DNA from: Litoditis marina | Lineage: Eukaryota > Nematoda > Chromadorea > Rhabditida > Rhabditidae | Length of the DNA: 64,000 nt | Reading direction: 5' to 3' | Assembly: GCA_964036275.1 (NCBI GenBank) | Contig: OZ038433.1 | Location: 18,110,257 to 18,174,256, forward strand | Part shown: positions 12,801-27,800 of the stretch, in pieces | How positions within the stretch are numbered: the stretch's first letter is position 1 | How the letters are laid out: each line of letters begins with the position of its first letter | Program-made: the position numbers and the translations under genes | The notes under the pieces: generated by a model | Database searches by the model: none | What the model was told of the DNA's origin: nothing | The model's input: only the letters and a program-made list of their open reading frames with translations

Positions 12801-15800
12801 AACGGTCCTTTTAAAGCAGGACGATTATGTGGACCAATCTCGTGTCAACGGCTCTTTAAACTGCAATTGAAAAATGCATTGCACTCTAAAGGTCGGAAGC
12901 GTTGCGATTGGATCACATAATCGTTCTTCTTTAAAGAAGAAACCGAGTTGCTTGATTGACTGATCCTACCCGGCAATGGCTCCATCATATTGCAATTCAA
13001 TCGATACGCACCTGACTGACTGGGGGACGAACTGCCGGCCCTCAGCGACTGGGAGGAGTTGGACCGACTCTTGCGACGCATTCCATTCTCCAGAACCAAC
13101 TCGAGGTCACTGGCTGGAACAAACATATTTAGAATAGATTCACAAATAACAATAACATTCTTTAGTCTATTCATTTAGTCATTATTGCCAACTTTTCCCA
13201 CATTTTTGCCCATCTTTTATTTCAAGTACTTTCTGTCGACTTAAATTCCTGTCAGTGCATAGTACTCGAATGTTGTCCCATATCTATTTATGATATATGT
13301 TCTTCGATATTACTTTGTGTACAAAATGAACTATTGTATGTCATTACGCTACGCCATATAACTCAACTTTAGTCCAATTCACCCGTGCAACATTCTTGAA
13401 AACTAAGATAATAAATACCACGTCATTAAGGAACTATTCCAATTCATCAGATATGGCTGGCTTGTTTACCCGCAGCCAAACCGCCTTTACCTAATCTCCA
13501 ATTCAAAATTATCGTCATATGCTACTAAATATATCGAAAATATCCATCGAAAACAATAACAACGCACTCTTTGATAGAAAAGACCTCATTTTCCAGCTTC
13601 TACCTTCCAAAGTATCGCAAAATTACAGTAACTCGGGAAGATGTATCATCATGCTATGGCAGTAAATAGTGAAACGATTGCTAACAGTGAAACTACAAGT
13701 AATTTTTCTCATCTTTATGATTTTAAAAAAAGTGTTTCTTTCAAAAAGCGAATATGAGCTTCAGAAAAGCAGTATATGAGTTGGGCCATATTGAAGGGGT
13801 GCCTCATCAAACAAGTGAAATCTCAAATCTCCTTCCTTTCTTGGTTACACTGCTTATTCCGATGATTCAGACGTGAGATTTAAAAAATCTTCGCGCAATG
13901 CGGAAATGTTTTCGCGAAATATTTTCCAATCAACTGGTATTGACAGTTTGTCATGAAAGACTCTCTTCCTCATAGAAGAGAGATGCCTGCTATTTCTATA
14001 CTTCAATCAGTTTTGTTGAAAACGACTGCAAAATGCATCATATCCTTATTTTCATCTTATCGAATGAAGACATTCATTACGTCGTAACTTGCATGAGCCA
14101 AAAATATATGTGTCCAAAGTATTCCCCAAATAGATTGAAAGTGATAATTTATCATCACTTTCCAATTGTGTGGTCGGATTAGGTTATTCTTGAATAGAAT
14201 TAGTGTGATTGTCTTGTATCTAAATATGGCTATTGTAGAATGAAAACAGAAAGGACAATTCTCTCAGTAGTCGAGAGCTCAACTAAGGCTGCTCGAGAGT
14301 CAAGAATAGCACTAAACGTAAACAACTGGACTGAACTGAGCACTATTTTAAAACTGTGATGAAACTACACTGAACACCCAGATTTTTCAACGATTCAAGA
14401 TTTCAAGATTTCAAGATTTATTCATTCACTTCATATTGTTACAATATGGTGTTCCTTTATGGCCATCCAAGTATCTCGGTCTCTGCACATTCTCAATATC
14501 TCTTCGCCTCGGACATTGGGCGGACGGACACGACCTCTTCTCATTGCACGGTTGAAACTTTGTACGGCCAGCACCAATTCATCTCTCCATCGAACCACGG
14601 GACGCCCACTGCTTCGGATTCTATCAAATGGGCGCCATTCTGTCACAATCAACGACCATCGATCTCGATTCATCTGGGAGATTCTGGAACAAAAAGAGAA
14701 TTTGAGTTTTGTGGCCTCAAGGACTACATCCTTCAACCCAGTGATTCCACGCAAGGTGGCACAAGGAAGGCGATCTTGTAATTTCACGTTTAACATGGCA
14801 CGTTCCATCTTGCGCTGCACGACACGGAGACGATCTTTGTTCCCATTCGATAATGCCCAGGACTCGGCACCATACAGGAGACGTGGCATGATAACAGCAT
14901 GGAAGATTTTCCTTTTCATACTCATCGGGAAACTGGGAGTCTTCAAAATTGTTCGATATTCGTTGAATCCAAACCAAGCGGACGATATTCTTCGGCTTAT
15001 CTCTGGATCCCAGTTACCGGATATATTCACGGTAACTCCAAGATATTTCACACTTTGCTTCGGAGGAAGAGCGACATCAGCAAACTGTAGAGGGGATACA
15101 TCATTCTGATTCGTCATGTATTCTGACTTGGCCATGTTGATTTCGAGACCGACTCTTCCGCAAGCAGCCATGAACTCCTTGATCATTCTCTTCAGCGTGT
15201 CTTTATCCGGAGCAAAAAGCAGGCAATCGTCAGCAAATAGCAAATGGCTTAAAGACTTCCCGTTGACACGAATTCCGAGCTCAGACCAATTCAGTTCTCT
15301 CAAAGCAACATCGAGCACTGTGGTGAACAGGCGTGGTGAGATGACATCTCCTTGGCGGACACCTCTTCGGATTTCGATCGATACATCTTGTCCATTAACA
15401 TCGATGGAGCATTTTGAAGCAAGATAGACGCTTCGAAGGACGTCAACGAGTGGCTGTTGTATTCCAAGTGTAGTCAGGGTGTTCCATATTGCTTGATGAT
15501 GGACACGGTCGAATGCTTTGGACAAATCAACAAAGCATAGAAAGAGTGGCATTCTGTATTCACGGGCCCTCTCAATGACTTGACGCAAAATGTGGATGTT
15601 GTCCGATGTACCATACTTTCTCCGGAAACCGCACTGCTCTTCAGACATTTGTTCATCGAGGAGTGGTTCAATTCGGTTGAGAACACATCTTGACAGAAGC
15701 TTGTAAAAAGTGTTCAGAAGCGTGATTGGTCGATAGTTGGCGATTTCGGACACTTCTCCCTTTTTGAACAAGAGGCGAGTTCTGGACATCATCAGGCTAG

Positions 15801-18800
15801 CCGGTATGTCGTCTCCAGCAAGTATTTGGTTGAACATTCTCGTAATATCTTTGAGCACGACTGAGCCAGACCACTTTATTGCCTCGGCGGGAATCCTATC
15901 CAAACCAGGAGATTTTCCGGAACGAAGGGAATCGATTGCGCTGCGGATCTCTTTCTCCAAAAATGGCGGTGTGCTGTCCTCCATCCAACTCGGAACTGGA
16001 TTCATTTGCGAGTCATCTTCGTAGAGCTTATTGTAGAAACGCTTGGCTATAGATGAAAGCTGATCCGGATGATACTGCACGACACCGTTTTCGTCCTTCA
16101 GTCCGATTATTTTGTTCCGGCGGTTGGATCCTTCCTGCATGACCTTTCGAAGACCACCACCGCGAGATAGGGCATTGCGGAGAGCGGCATCACGTCTTCG
16201 GCGAACGTCTTCTTTTCTGCTGAATCTTGCGAGTTTGCTGATCTGAGTGAACTCCAGACGTCCCCGGATAGTTCGGCAGTTTTGGAGAGAGCGTCTTCTT
16301 TTCAAAAGATCAATGGTGGCATCTGACATGAAGGGATTCAACGGTCGTTCACACTTTGCCACTTCATATGCGGTCCGAATCCGGAAGATGAGGTCATTGT
16401 ACACTTCTTCTACAGAACCATCTTCATCCACGGGGTCTCCAGATGTGAGAATGCCATGATCGAACATAGCCCGGTTGACATATTTCTCGGTCTTCTTCTT
16501 GTCTATTATTCTGTGTTTCCGTTGTAAACCGATCACGATTCTCAAAAGACGGTGGTCGCTGTCGAAATCGAAACTTCCCAGAACGCAGACGTCAGAGACT
16601 GGCAAATTAGCATGCGAAAACACGTAGTCGATTTGGCTCAAAGTTGTTCCATTGGGCGAGCGCCAAGTCCACGTACGTTTTTCTTTTTTCTTGAAGAATG
16701 AGCTGAACGAGCGGTAGTGTTTGCTTTGCAACCAATCGAGAAGTATTCGGCCTCTATCATTTCGACTATCGAACGCAAATGTTCCTAGCTCTCTTTCTTG
16801 ATTTTGACGGGATCCGAGACGAGCATTAAAATCTCCAGCAATTATAGGTACACGATCCTTACAATTTGCGGTTATGTTGTTTAATTCTGACAGGAAGTAG
16901 TTGTAGTCAGCATCAGGATACGCAGAAGTCGGGGCGTACGCAGATATTAATCGAAATTTTCGTTTCCTCATGGTGACATCAAGGTATGAAAGGCGGGACG
17001 ATATTGGACAAAAGCATTCGACATTTCGGGAATTTTTGCTAGAGACCAGAAAACCGGTTCCATGTGTACTGTTAAGAGAGAAATGATAAAGAACATCACC
17101 ATTTGGCAGAGTCTCTCCCACAGTTCCAAGTCGTTTGGTCTCTTGCAACGCCACGAAGTTCCAATTGATCTTCTCGAGTTGTTGTTGTAGGAGTTGCATC
17201 TTGGACGTCTTTCCAAGGCCACGGCAGTTGAGAGTGCACAGGTGGAAGGCACGAGGTAGGGAGTTGGGACCCATGGCTTCCCCAGTTCCAGCTTGGGTCT
17301 TGAGTTTGCAGTCAACGATTGGCCGAAAACAAATCGCAGGCAGAGCGAAATGAAATGCAACCGCACGTGACAAGAGATGGAAGCAAACTCCAAAGATCCA
17401 CAAAAACGATAGAAAACCGAAAGACTAGAAACAATAGCCTAGAATACCTCGTAGTACAACACTTAAATAACATACAGTAAACTGTGACAGATTGCAACCA
17501 GTTTTTTTTTCGATTGAAATATCTACTACAAAGTACAAAGAATATTCCAGTTTACATCCTCCCTACCATAGTGTGTACACTGTAGTACACTTCTCTACTT
17601 AATCCGTAAAACCTCCCCCCCCCCCGCATTCACAAAGCTGTGATATAGTTGTTTACCCCAAAAAACAACGTACTCTTGATATTTGCACGTACTACGATAT
17701 GAACTATTTCTGTGTAGAACCCCCGCTCAACCCCCATTCCAAATCAACCACATTCACCATTATCCAAAGTGAGGATTTGGCTAATCTTCTCGAAACTTCT
17801 CCAAAATAGCCAAAAAATCCAAAATAGCGCAGCGCATGACTGGGGATGTTTTCTGAGATACTGATACACCACCTGACTTCCATTACCATTAGGCTAAACA
17901 CTGCCTTTTCAGCGGTATCTGGTATATAACGAACATCCTTCCACTCCTAATATGTCATAAATGCAATTCAGAACAGATTATAATCGTCTCAAGCAAACAC
18001 TGACCCCTGACATCTCGGCCATTTTTCTGTTAATGTTCGTTTCGAAAACGTAAACTAGAACCAAACCCTACAGATGGGGAAATAGACTATTCTACAGCGA
18101 CCTTAGGATCGTTGTGAAATGCGCATGTTTATTTGACTGACATGCTAATGCACCTATTTCATCATCTATCACCATGAACAAACTCTCAATTCGAATGAAA
18201 ACAGCGGCTTCTCTCTAAATTTGTCCAAACTACTGGTCCCCCTCCCCCTCTTCGAGGTACAATTCGTAATGACACGTGCTAATATCTCCCCTCTCCTTCT
18301 GGCAGAGTAGTGGCCATATTTGGCAAAACAAACATAAGCTGGTCGCGTGACACCCTCTAAATCTCCTCCAGACACAGCTATATTACGCCATCTCCCAAAG
18401 ATCAAACTACCAAAAGTTCGGTCTATGCCATCATTATTAGCTGGCACCAGAGTTCGAAACTTAGTCTAAACGTTAGCAACTTATCCTAACGAATATGGGA
18501 AAAATTGATAAACAACTATTCGAATGAGTGTTCAGCCTTTTTCAATTCAGAAAAGTTTTCGTGTTTAGCGCTAATTACGGCGTTTTCGATACAGAAATCC
18601 ACACAAACACAACATTTCCAAGGTTACAGAGTTTAAAACTAAAATTGCTGGGTTTTCACTGATTCCAGCCACTCAAACGAAATTTCAATAAATGTAAACA
18701 TCCGAAATCGAAAAAGTTCAAGTCTGCTGCCTTTTAGAAAAACATTGTCCCCTAGCATAGATTGAGCTGATTCGCGTCAATTTGCCTTGTTATCCACAAT

Positions 18801-21800
18801 AGAAGACAAGGAACGGCATTACCTAGATACAATTCCCCCCGGGATGTATGGCAGGAAAGACGAATGGGGAGAGACCAAACAACATCTGGTGGATAACTTT
18901 ATATCTTTTTTTCTTTTCTATCTCGCCCTCTTTCGATTTCCCTTTGTTATATCACTCCTTTCCTTTCCTCTTTCCTTCTTATTTTTCACGTCTCCTTTTC
19001 CGTTCCATCTACATCTTCTCAGAACAAGGTATCAACCCTCCCAGGATTAGGCATCAAATCCGATAACCGTAAGAAGAAGCTTAGCTACCGGACCGTAGAT
19101 TGAACATTTCCCGATATTACCAACTCAACCTTACGAATGAATCGCCATACATAATGTAACAACTGAAAATCCAAAACAAAGTTTCTCAATTGTTGGGATT
19201 GATCACCACTAAACCGAAGCGAGCTAAGACTGAAACAATGAGAACCAACTGTAAAAAGACATATCCACCGTAAACCGTACTCATCCAGGCAACCAGAATA
19301 AGTCATTCAAAACTAGAAGTCATTAAAATAAAAGTCATTAAAAAGTAAAAGTCATTAAGTACAGAAACAGTGGAGAATCAAAAATGAAGTTTTCGAAAAG
19401 TTTCGTATTTTTCAAATCCTGACTAAAACTAAATTAATGACTTTTACTTTTGAATGACTTTTACTTTAATGACTTTTAATTTTGAATGACTTGTTCCTGG
19501 TACCACTCATCCATTGTGATCACTTCCGAGTTGTAGTTTGATCTCCACACATAGAGATCAAACTACAAACACAGAAGAATTCCCCAAGAGAACCCTGAAT
19601 GAACGCTCAAATCTCTCCCTACCGTACCCACGCTCTCTTTAAGAGCTACAACTACCCTCAGCCCTTCTCCTTTCCTCCTTCCTCAGAGTAGAGAAAAGAC
19701 CGACTTAACTGGAAGTTTGGCCATTCTAAACCCCGCCCGAGGCATTTTGTGACCCTGTCAAAGTGGAATGTCGTCCCATAAGCAGCTCTTCCCTCTATTT
19801 CCCAAACCACCCAAAGTCTACTATTTTGCACGCTGTTTACGCAGAAACTGTTGAGGGAAAATGCCCAATCTATTGTTTTTTTCTGCATCCGAATTCCCAT
19901 AATCTTTCGCAATTCTCACGGGACTGTTGATATGCTTCAGTCTGCTTCAGTTCAGAGAACATTTTTCGCAAATAAGCCAATTACTTCCAAATAGCCAATT
20001 TTCCACTTGAATATGCTAGTGTTTACGGCTTAACCCTCAGGCGAATAGCCGCGTATGTTCTGTCCGCACACCAGAAAAAGCAAGTACTATACTCAATTTT
20101 TGGTCATGAAAGATAAAAGTCAACTTAAACTGCTAAAAAAACCACGGAGAAACTAGTTTAGAGGGGAAAAGCGTGATATCTCCAGGTTATCATGATTACA
20201 ACTACAAAAACTTCGCCTAGATTTATAGTTTTCCCCGACACCTGCTTCTATATTTACCATGGAAGGAAATGAAAACTCTGCAGCGTGCCTTGTTTCAAGC
20301 TTCCAAGCTCCGCCTTTCTTTCTTCATTATATGCATCTCTGATTGCAATCTGTTACCACGAGTTATATTAGCCAGATAGACCACCTTCCAAGCCACGCGC
20401 CCCGCAATTAAACTAGGCTACTTCTTGCTGTCAATAACCAACCGGATACTGGTGATACTTGAATTCCGTTATAGTTCGTTTCACCAATCGATGACTTTCT
20501 ACAGTAATCTTTCAATAATTCAAACGCATTTATCTAGTCAACAAACAGAATTTAAGATTAACTGTTTTCTATGCTTGTAGTACCCAAAGTGGAAAACGAA
20601 ATCACAACGTTTAAACAATGTACAACACCTACAAGATATTATAAACTCACTAAAAGTTTTATAATCTTACTGTAGAGGGCTATTGTTTCGTGAAACAGAC
20701 TATACAAACCAGCTGGGTCTTTTAGTAACCCGCGATTCTCGCCGATATTTACTAAAACGAAACTTCTTTCCACCTTGAGTTAAATCTCCACCCTGTAATA
20801 CCCCACTTGGAGTACTTCCTCTATACATCCATCAAACAAACCTCAACTACAAGAGGAAGTCTTTGAAATAGGCGACATTTATCTCTCATAGTTACCCAGT
20901 TGAATAGTACACAACAAGTACATAAATTGCCCACTGACCTAGATTCTTGTCCTCGATTACGCCAGAAAGCAACTGCTCATTGATGAACGACGTCTGCTCC
21001 AACTGCTGAATTCGAGCCTCCAGTTCCTGAAAAAATATTCTGGATTCAAAAAGTCTATTTCGCGAATCCTACACAATTCGCTCTTTCCAAAATATGGTAC
21101 ATATTGTGCAAGTTTCCCTATCTAGCTGCATTTGTAGTTTATAGTTTGGTTTCGCTGTTTTTCGGTTCAAACTCCCAAAATATGGCATGTATCCAGCTCA
21201 AACCACATCGAAGATTTAGTGACCCGTCAACAAGAATAAAAGTTTACTGAACGGAAACATCACGCCATCCTACAGACCTTCCGCATAGACCAGAAAACAG
21301 TATTGATTGATCTACTTGCAATCACTTTCTTTCCTCTAAATCCGTTCGGTAGAGCCCAGGATCAACTTTGTCGTCTGACCACTTTCCAGTTTCGAAGCCA
21401 GACCTCTCTGCACACAATTAAAGGCTTCTATTCTTATCATTTGCATGGAACCCATTGGGAGTTCAAATTATTCTTCCTATCCTCCTTCCTTGTTGAAGAA
21501 TCATTTGACCAAAAAACAAAGCATCCAGCCATCTTTTTTCCTCTCCACCCAATCAACCTCAACTGTTTATCTTCAGCCTTTCGCATACATCAAAAAAGTT
21601 TACCACGAGTAGTTTACTAACTTAGTGACAGATACAGTATTTGAGCTGCTTAGGTACTTTGTTCTGTTGAAAAAGAGTTTCAAACATTGCGATTTCGAGT
21701 AGCTAGTTGTTCGAAACTCTGACAGATTGTTATTAGCAGTCGTTTTCCCCATTATTGACAGCTATACCTCATAGTTCCGAAATAACGACTGTGAAACCTC

Positions 21801-24800
21801 GACAACACATGAGAAACCAAAAAACAGCTGTGAGGACAGCTAAAGAATAACATGGAAATCAAAAGAAACTAATATAGCTCAGGACTTTGTTCATTCCGGT
21901 CCAACTTTATGCAAAAAAAAATGAAAAATAAAGATTTCACCTCCACCACAAATTCTAGAATATTTGAATACAACTATTATTATGTTCAGTTTCTAATTCC
22001 TAGTAGGAACTAATCCCTTCAATTAACTGCATTAAATCCATCATTCATGTGAATATATCAGTCTTCTATTTTCATGGAACAAACCTCGTCATAGTATACG
22101 GTTGTTGATCATGCCATCCTACCATAAGATTCGCCAGAAACTCATAAATTACTCACAATTTCTTGAATATTCCACAAATTCCTGTTTTAATTGTGCTCCT
22201 TGTTAACCAAATAGCTACCAGGAAGAGCAATACTTGAAACGCTTCTATTTTCAACTGCTAGGACCGCATACTCCATTCAGAGTACTGCTAAACAACTCAT
22301 TACCAGGAGTTGAACTATCCAGAATAAGCTCAACCATGAAAATTAGTCATGGAACTAGTCTGAAAATGTCCAAAACTGTGTCTCCAGCTAATTTCCATTA
22401 ATTATAGAACTACGTTCGACACATAAAGGTCTATTTCATGTTGAACCGCAAACCAACTATAATAACCTAATCACCCAATTAATTGAATTCTTATAATAGG
22501 TTGGATTGGGGAAAATTAGACTAGAACGCTAAGGGCTCATAAAAACTGCAAAATGTTGAAGAAATCACGAATAAAAGAGTTAACTTATTACTAGAATTCT
22601 CAATACACTAACACTCTAAGAGGGAACTATCAGACTCCTAGTTTAACGAACCCTTTGTTAACCACACCGTTTTGATACCCACCCGGTAACCGCTAATTTC
22701 TCCTGAAAGGTGTTGTAAAAACCAGTTCTAAAGTGGTTACTAGGAAAATGGTTAATTTGAACCGGAAGGTTAACTGTGAGGTTACTGACAAAGTAGGTTC
22801 CCCATGGAATTGATCCAGAGACCAAACACTGTCTGTTCAACTCGAAATTTGTCACCTACAAACTACTTAGAATTAACCATTACCCTACAACACCCAACAG
22901 TATCATTACTTATTTTCCGAAGCATTCAACACCCATAAACCAAACCGAGTGAAAAAAAACACTTTTCTAACTTTGCAACCCAGAACCCAACCATCTCGCG
23001 TCATTGTTCTACTTTTCGCAGTAGCCCTGCAGCTCCCTGTCTGTTTCGAATAATGCATTAGCTGTTCATCTCATTATCCTTTCTACCCCCGGACCACTTC
23101 TGCTAATAAAAAGACAGAAAGATACTCTTCATTCTCTACTTCCTTCTCTCTTTCTGATCAGCGTATTAGCTTCAAACACACATTTTCCGAGTCATATCTT
23201 AGCCATTTTCCATTCAAATAAACCTTGAATCAGGTTAATCTGCGAAGAAACCTCACCGAGTTTTAAAACCACGAGAGAAACTATTAAATAAATTATACAA
23301 ATATGTCATGTCGATGATTCTCCCGATAGAACCTGACAATAGAGTATGACCCTTTTCAGTTACCTTATACTCCCCCATACCTTATATTCCCCCATTTTGG
23401 CGGTATTTTCCTTCTACGAGAGGGATAATCATTTCATTGTTAGTCGCACAATAACAACTTTTATGACAACTGACGTCTCAATCAACCCGAGCGTTTTTTT
23501 CAATGGAAACCCCCTGTTTTGTCACATGGATCTACGTTGAAAAGAGGGATTTCGTCAGTAATGTTATAAATAAACTTTCTCCTCTCCCAAACAAACAAGC
23601 GGATATTCAAACAGTTATATGTCTCCAATTATCCAAACCAAACACCCAAACATAGCAATTAGGGTTGTTAATCGAGTTCAAAATTTCGAGTTTTCGAGTT
23701 TTCGAGTTTTGGCAAATTTCGAGTTTTCGAGTTTTCGAGTTTTGGGAAATTTCGAGTTTTCGAGTTCTGGGAAATTTCGAGTTTTTGAGTTTTGGGAAAT
23801 TTCGAGTTTTCGAGTTTTGGGAAATTTCGAGTTTTCGAGTTCTGGGAAATTTCGAGTTTTTGAGTTTTGGGAAATTTCGAGCTTTCGAGTTTCGAGCTCG
23901 ACTCAACTCGAAAATTTTCGAGTTTTTCGAGTCGAGTCGAGTTTTGAGTGTTTTTGGACCCAAAAAGAGACATTTTTCGAGTCCGAAATTTTGATTTTCG
24001 AGTTTTCGTGTTCAAAATTTCGAGTTTTCGAGTTTTGGGAAATTTCGAGTTTTCGAGTTTCGGAAAATTTCGAGTTTTCGAGTTGTCGCGTTTTTGGAAA
24101 TTTTCGAGTTTTCGAGTTTTCGAGTTTTGAGAAATTTCGAGTTTTCGAGTTTCGAGTTCGGCTCAACTTGAAAATTTTCGAGTTTTTTCGAGTCGAGTCG
24201 AGTTTCGAGTTCGACTTTAACAACCCTAATAGCAATATGTGTGTAAAAACTTTTGAACTTTCATCCCAGAATAAAAGATTACTAAACCGTCAAACTACAG
24301 TAATGAAGCATATGGAATCCCCCTAAATAGAAGGTACTTACGTACTCCTTTTCCTTCTTGGGCCAAAACAAGAGGAGAAGTCTTCTCTCGATAACATACG
24401 ATTTCCTCCCCATTCATGTCAACAATTCATAGACCACTGAGAGGCGCCTGTTATGTCTTCTTCTCAGCCTCAAACGCATAATCTAATGAACAGAAATGTA
24501 AACACACTCCACCTTTCTTATACTATTCTGATCTCAAAAGGTACAACATAAACCATGGAACGCTTCCGGAAGATTAGTCTCAGTATGTTAGCTACTTATT
24601 GACTCGTATCCAGTTGCGCTTGAACTTCGTTATCAGTTAGTCTAATACACAAACACTGCTCCTCTCCTCTAACATTCCCCTCTCAAAACTTTAACATGAA
24701 TCATAAGATTCCAGTCTAGAAAATACCGTAGTAAACATAGAACCATTTCCTTAATCACCTGACTAATAGGGAACTATTGTATTTGGAACCTTGAAGGCGT

Positions 24801-27800
24801 GAATACGATTACTCGCTTCAATATCCCCTTGTAATAAACATGTTTTCATGCCCAAATTGTACTCCAAACACATTCTATCGCCATTAGTGAGCTAACTAAG
24901 CCACTAAAGTATAGCAGCTCACTCACAATCTAATAATAACACACACTATACACATCATTCTGTAACCCTTATAGTTCACAAATCTGCAGGACATTTATCT
25001 AAAACACCTGCCATTTACACAATTTCTTCACTGATCTTAGCGGTACATTTTGTGTTGTAGAATGTAGATGATATCACTAGCTAGCATTATCCAGCAAATT
25101 CTGCTTAATAATCAGGGAAAATGCGATAGATTTGGACACTTTTCATCGAACTCCTATAAAGTTTACGTTTTTTAATGAACATTTGTAGGTATGAAGGTCT
25201 GAGACAATTGTCTCCTTTTCTATTCCCAGGAGAAACATCTTAGCCCAAAATAAGAGGCCGTCGTTTCGAAAACAACTTTTCTCAAAACAACCCTCCTCCG
25301 TTCTCTCAGAAATGCATGAAAACAGCCATTCAACCATGACGAACCTAATCGAAAATGTAGATTTGTTCTGTGAGCTCTTGAACCCCATATTAAGGTGAAC
25401 AGCGAACAACACACTTTTTCGAAACCGGCTTCTATACTCGAAATATTCTAGCAAAACAACTTATATATGGTAAATTGAGTACTCTTCATTGTAAATCCTA
25501 ATTCTGAACGGGATACTACAACAATTATACTTATTACTCCAATTTACTATTTTGCTACTTTCTTTCCTCAATTTTAGACAGTGAGAAACACTCGGCTGGT
25601 TGGTACAAAAACAAAACTATATAATAAAGAACAAAAAAGAATCCCTTTTCCCGACACGTTGTCATCAATTATCCGTTCCCTTGCATGAAAGTCAAACAAT
25701 TTTCAATATCTTGTATGTAGTATAAACGACAAGTTCTTTTTTCGTTAAGAAGATTTAGTTGATATGTACGGTTTTTGCTCTGCCCCTTGATTTGCTCCAT
25801 TATCAAATGAGTTCCCGACATTCAGCCCAGATTTCCGCTCGCTGTTTTCTGATCATTAACCGGATAAAAAGAGGCCTACGTGACCTACTTTTCCAGAAGG
25901 AAACATTGTCAGATATTTCTGGCATGGAAAGTTCACTCCTCAGATATTCACTACTCGAAACCAAGCAAGGAAACTACTTTCGGATAAAGAATCCTTCCCT
26001 GTTTGCATTCGTCCAGGTTCATCATTTCTTACACAAAAGTATTAGAAGAGTATTTAGCTAGCCAAGTTGTTATATGAAATGCGAAACTTATGTCCACATT
26101 GTCCTCTAAAGTTTCGTCACGTTTTTTACTTGTTCGACGACACTTTCACTACGAATGATTAAAACTCCCACTTCTGCTCCAAACTAATAACTCTTCCCTT
26201 TCAACATGTTCAATCCATTAGCTCTATCATTATTAACATAGGTTGACCAAAGTTATTTCTATGTGTCCCAGGAGAGCCAAGTCGGCATACTGTACCCTTA
26301 CTTTTGGACAACTTTCAAATTTGGCTAATTCTTCTTTCTCTCTATCACCACTAATATACGATCTGCAATTACTCTGCCTAGTTAGTTAGTATTAGTGTTC
26401 GAAAAATTTACTTCCTCTATTGAATCTCAATCATCCGGAAAACAAAAACATCAATCCAGTTAACACTGGAATTGGTTGAGTAGTTAGCCAACCCCCGGGC
26501 TGAACTACTCCCCATGACTCCAGTTCAAACTTGTTCTCTCTCTATCTCTCTTTGATAACCGACTTCGTTAAGCATTTATTCGCTGGATTGCCGAAACTTC
26601 AACCTTTCACTGGTTTCTAATATTGTTGTGATATACTATTCCGTGTATGTCTTCAAAATTACATTTTATCATGTGAACGAATCAATAAATCAATATAACC
26701 CCCTATGAATGGTAACCTACTCTGGTGGTTGCCTGTGCATTAGCGGCTGTCACTCCCTGTTCGAGACAGTGTCCAAAGAGGTGTTGAAGGAGGTATTTGG
26801 CCTCCACGATGTTCGAGCAATGCTCCAGAATCGACTCCAGATTAGACACCTCCACGCTGTCTCCATCGTCACCGTTCTCCTGGAAACAAGAAAAATGAAT
26901 ACATTTTTGTATACTGTATTCTGTTCTAATCTATTCTATCTATTCACTTTTCAGTATGTAAGTAAAATGACTATAAGTATAATATTAAGGACCAATTATT
27001 CTAGAAGTAGAAAAGCATACTAAGTTGAGTATGTAGTACACTCGCTATCTCCATCTCTCTTTCAAACTGAACCATCTGCACATACAGCAGAGATTAACCC
27101 GTTTTCTATTTCCTTTCAAACTATCGAGATCCATTCTCTCCAACAACCTCGCTTATATCCTACAAATTCGTTCCGACAAAAAACTGCGAATTCCCGCACC
27201 TCCCTATCTTCAATCCGTGTTCCATCCTACTCATATTTTATATCGCCGCCTGATTTATGGTTTCCCTTTAAACATCTCATTTCCCGCCAGCCTATCCATT
27301 CAAAATGTACATTAATGATAGGGTTGTCCAGTCGTCATTTACCCATGCAGCATATACGTTTATCGGCCATTCAAAGTAACAAGAGTCGCCCGGCCCATTA
27401 ATTATCCCCACCCCCCCCCCGTGCCGGCTAACCACTTGTATTCGCTAATAACATCAGTCGCCTCAATGACTACATGCAAATGTTGCAAGATCTCCATACA
27501 TATCATATGTCTCTGGTTCGAAGTGAAGCGTAGTATATTTGCAAACAGAGGAAAAACCGTTTTCGATAACCCTCAATTCCTTAACAGTTCAACAGTTATA
27601 TGTGCTTTTTCAGGACGAGTTAATCGTAACCGTTAGGTTGATCACCATCATCCTGAAAACTTCAAAACCCGTCCAATCTAGGAAGTAGATCGAGTTTTAG
27701 AGAGATACACTTCCCAATCAACTTATTTTAGCTGATAGCAACGACCATATCAATATTACTGGTTCTGCACGAGCTTTTTGCGGATTAGGAGTTATTATGG

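Larger units (their letters stand above)
10153..13113 (-). other. klp-12: Kinesin linker exons 25-28, including an Arg/Glu low-complexity exon
   Basis: Exons: 13012-13113, 11939-12296, 11208-11375, 10153-10314. Exon 25 is Ser/Arg-rich. Exon 26 begins with ordinary sequence ([12 protein letters not shown]) and then runs into about 80 residues of Arg-Glu repeats coded by a CT/GA microsatellite. Its donor is CTAG|gtgagt and its phase (2) matches exon 27, which supports the whole microsatellite being coding. Exon 27 is Ser/Pro/Arg-rich. Exon 28 holds [17 protein letters not shown], corresponding to the KIF21 SVFSRL motif before the propeller. The exon 28 donor is either CG|gttcga (chosen; 10153) or the in-phase TG|gtcagg about 40 bases upstream. 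Confidence 0.8.
17501..20938. other. Rest of kinesin intron 24: no gene seen
   Basis: AT-rich intronic DNA with an 11-base C run near 17615, a foldback built of AAGTCATTAA repeats (19310-19497), a small palindrome (19531-19570) and a Tc1/mariner-type MITE (20470-20704). ORFs here are short and unsupported. Confidence 0.6.

Noticed and set aside
14459..15109. 216-codon plus-strand ORF and other plus-strand ORFs over the LINE
   Set aside because: They lie antisense to the reverse transcriptase, which has all expected motifs; shadows of that coding sequence.
23619..24326. 235-codon and other ORFs of Phe/Ser/Glu repeats
   Set aside because: Produced by the CGAGTTTT repeat, open in several frames and strands at once.
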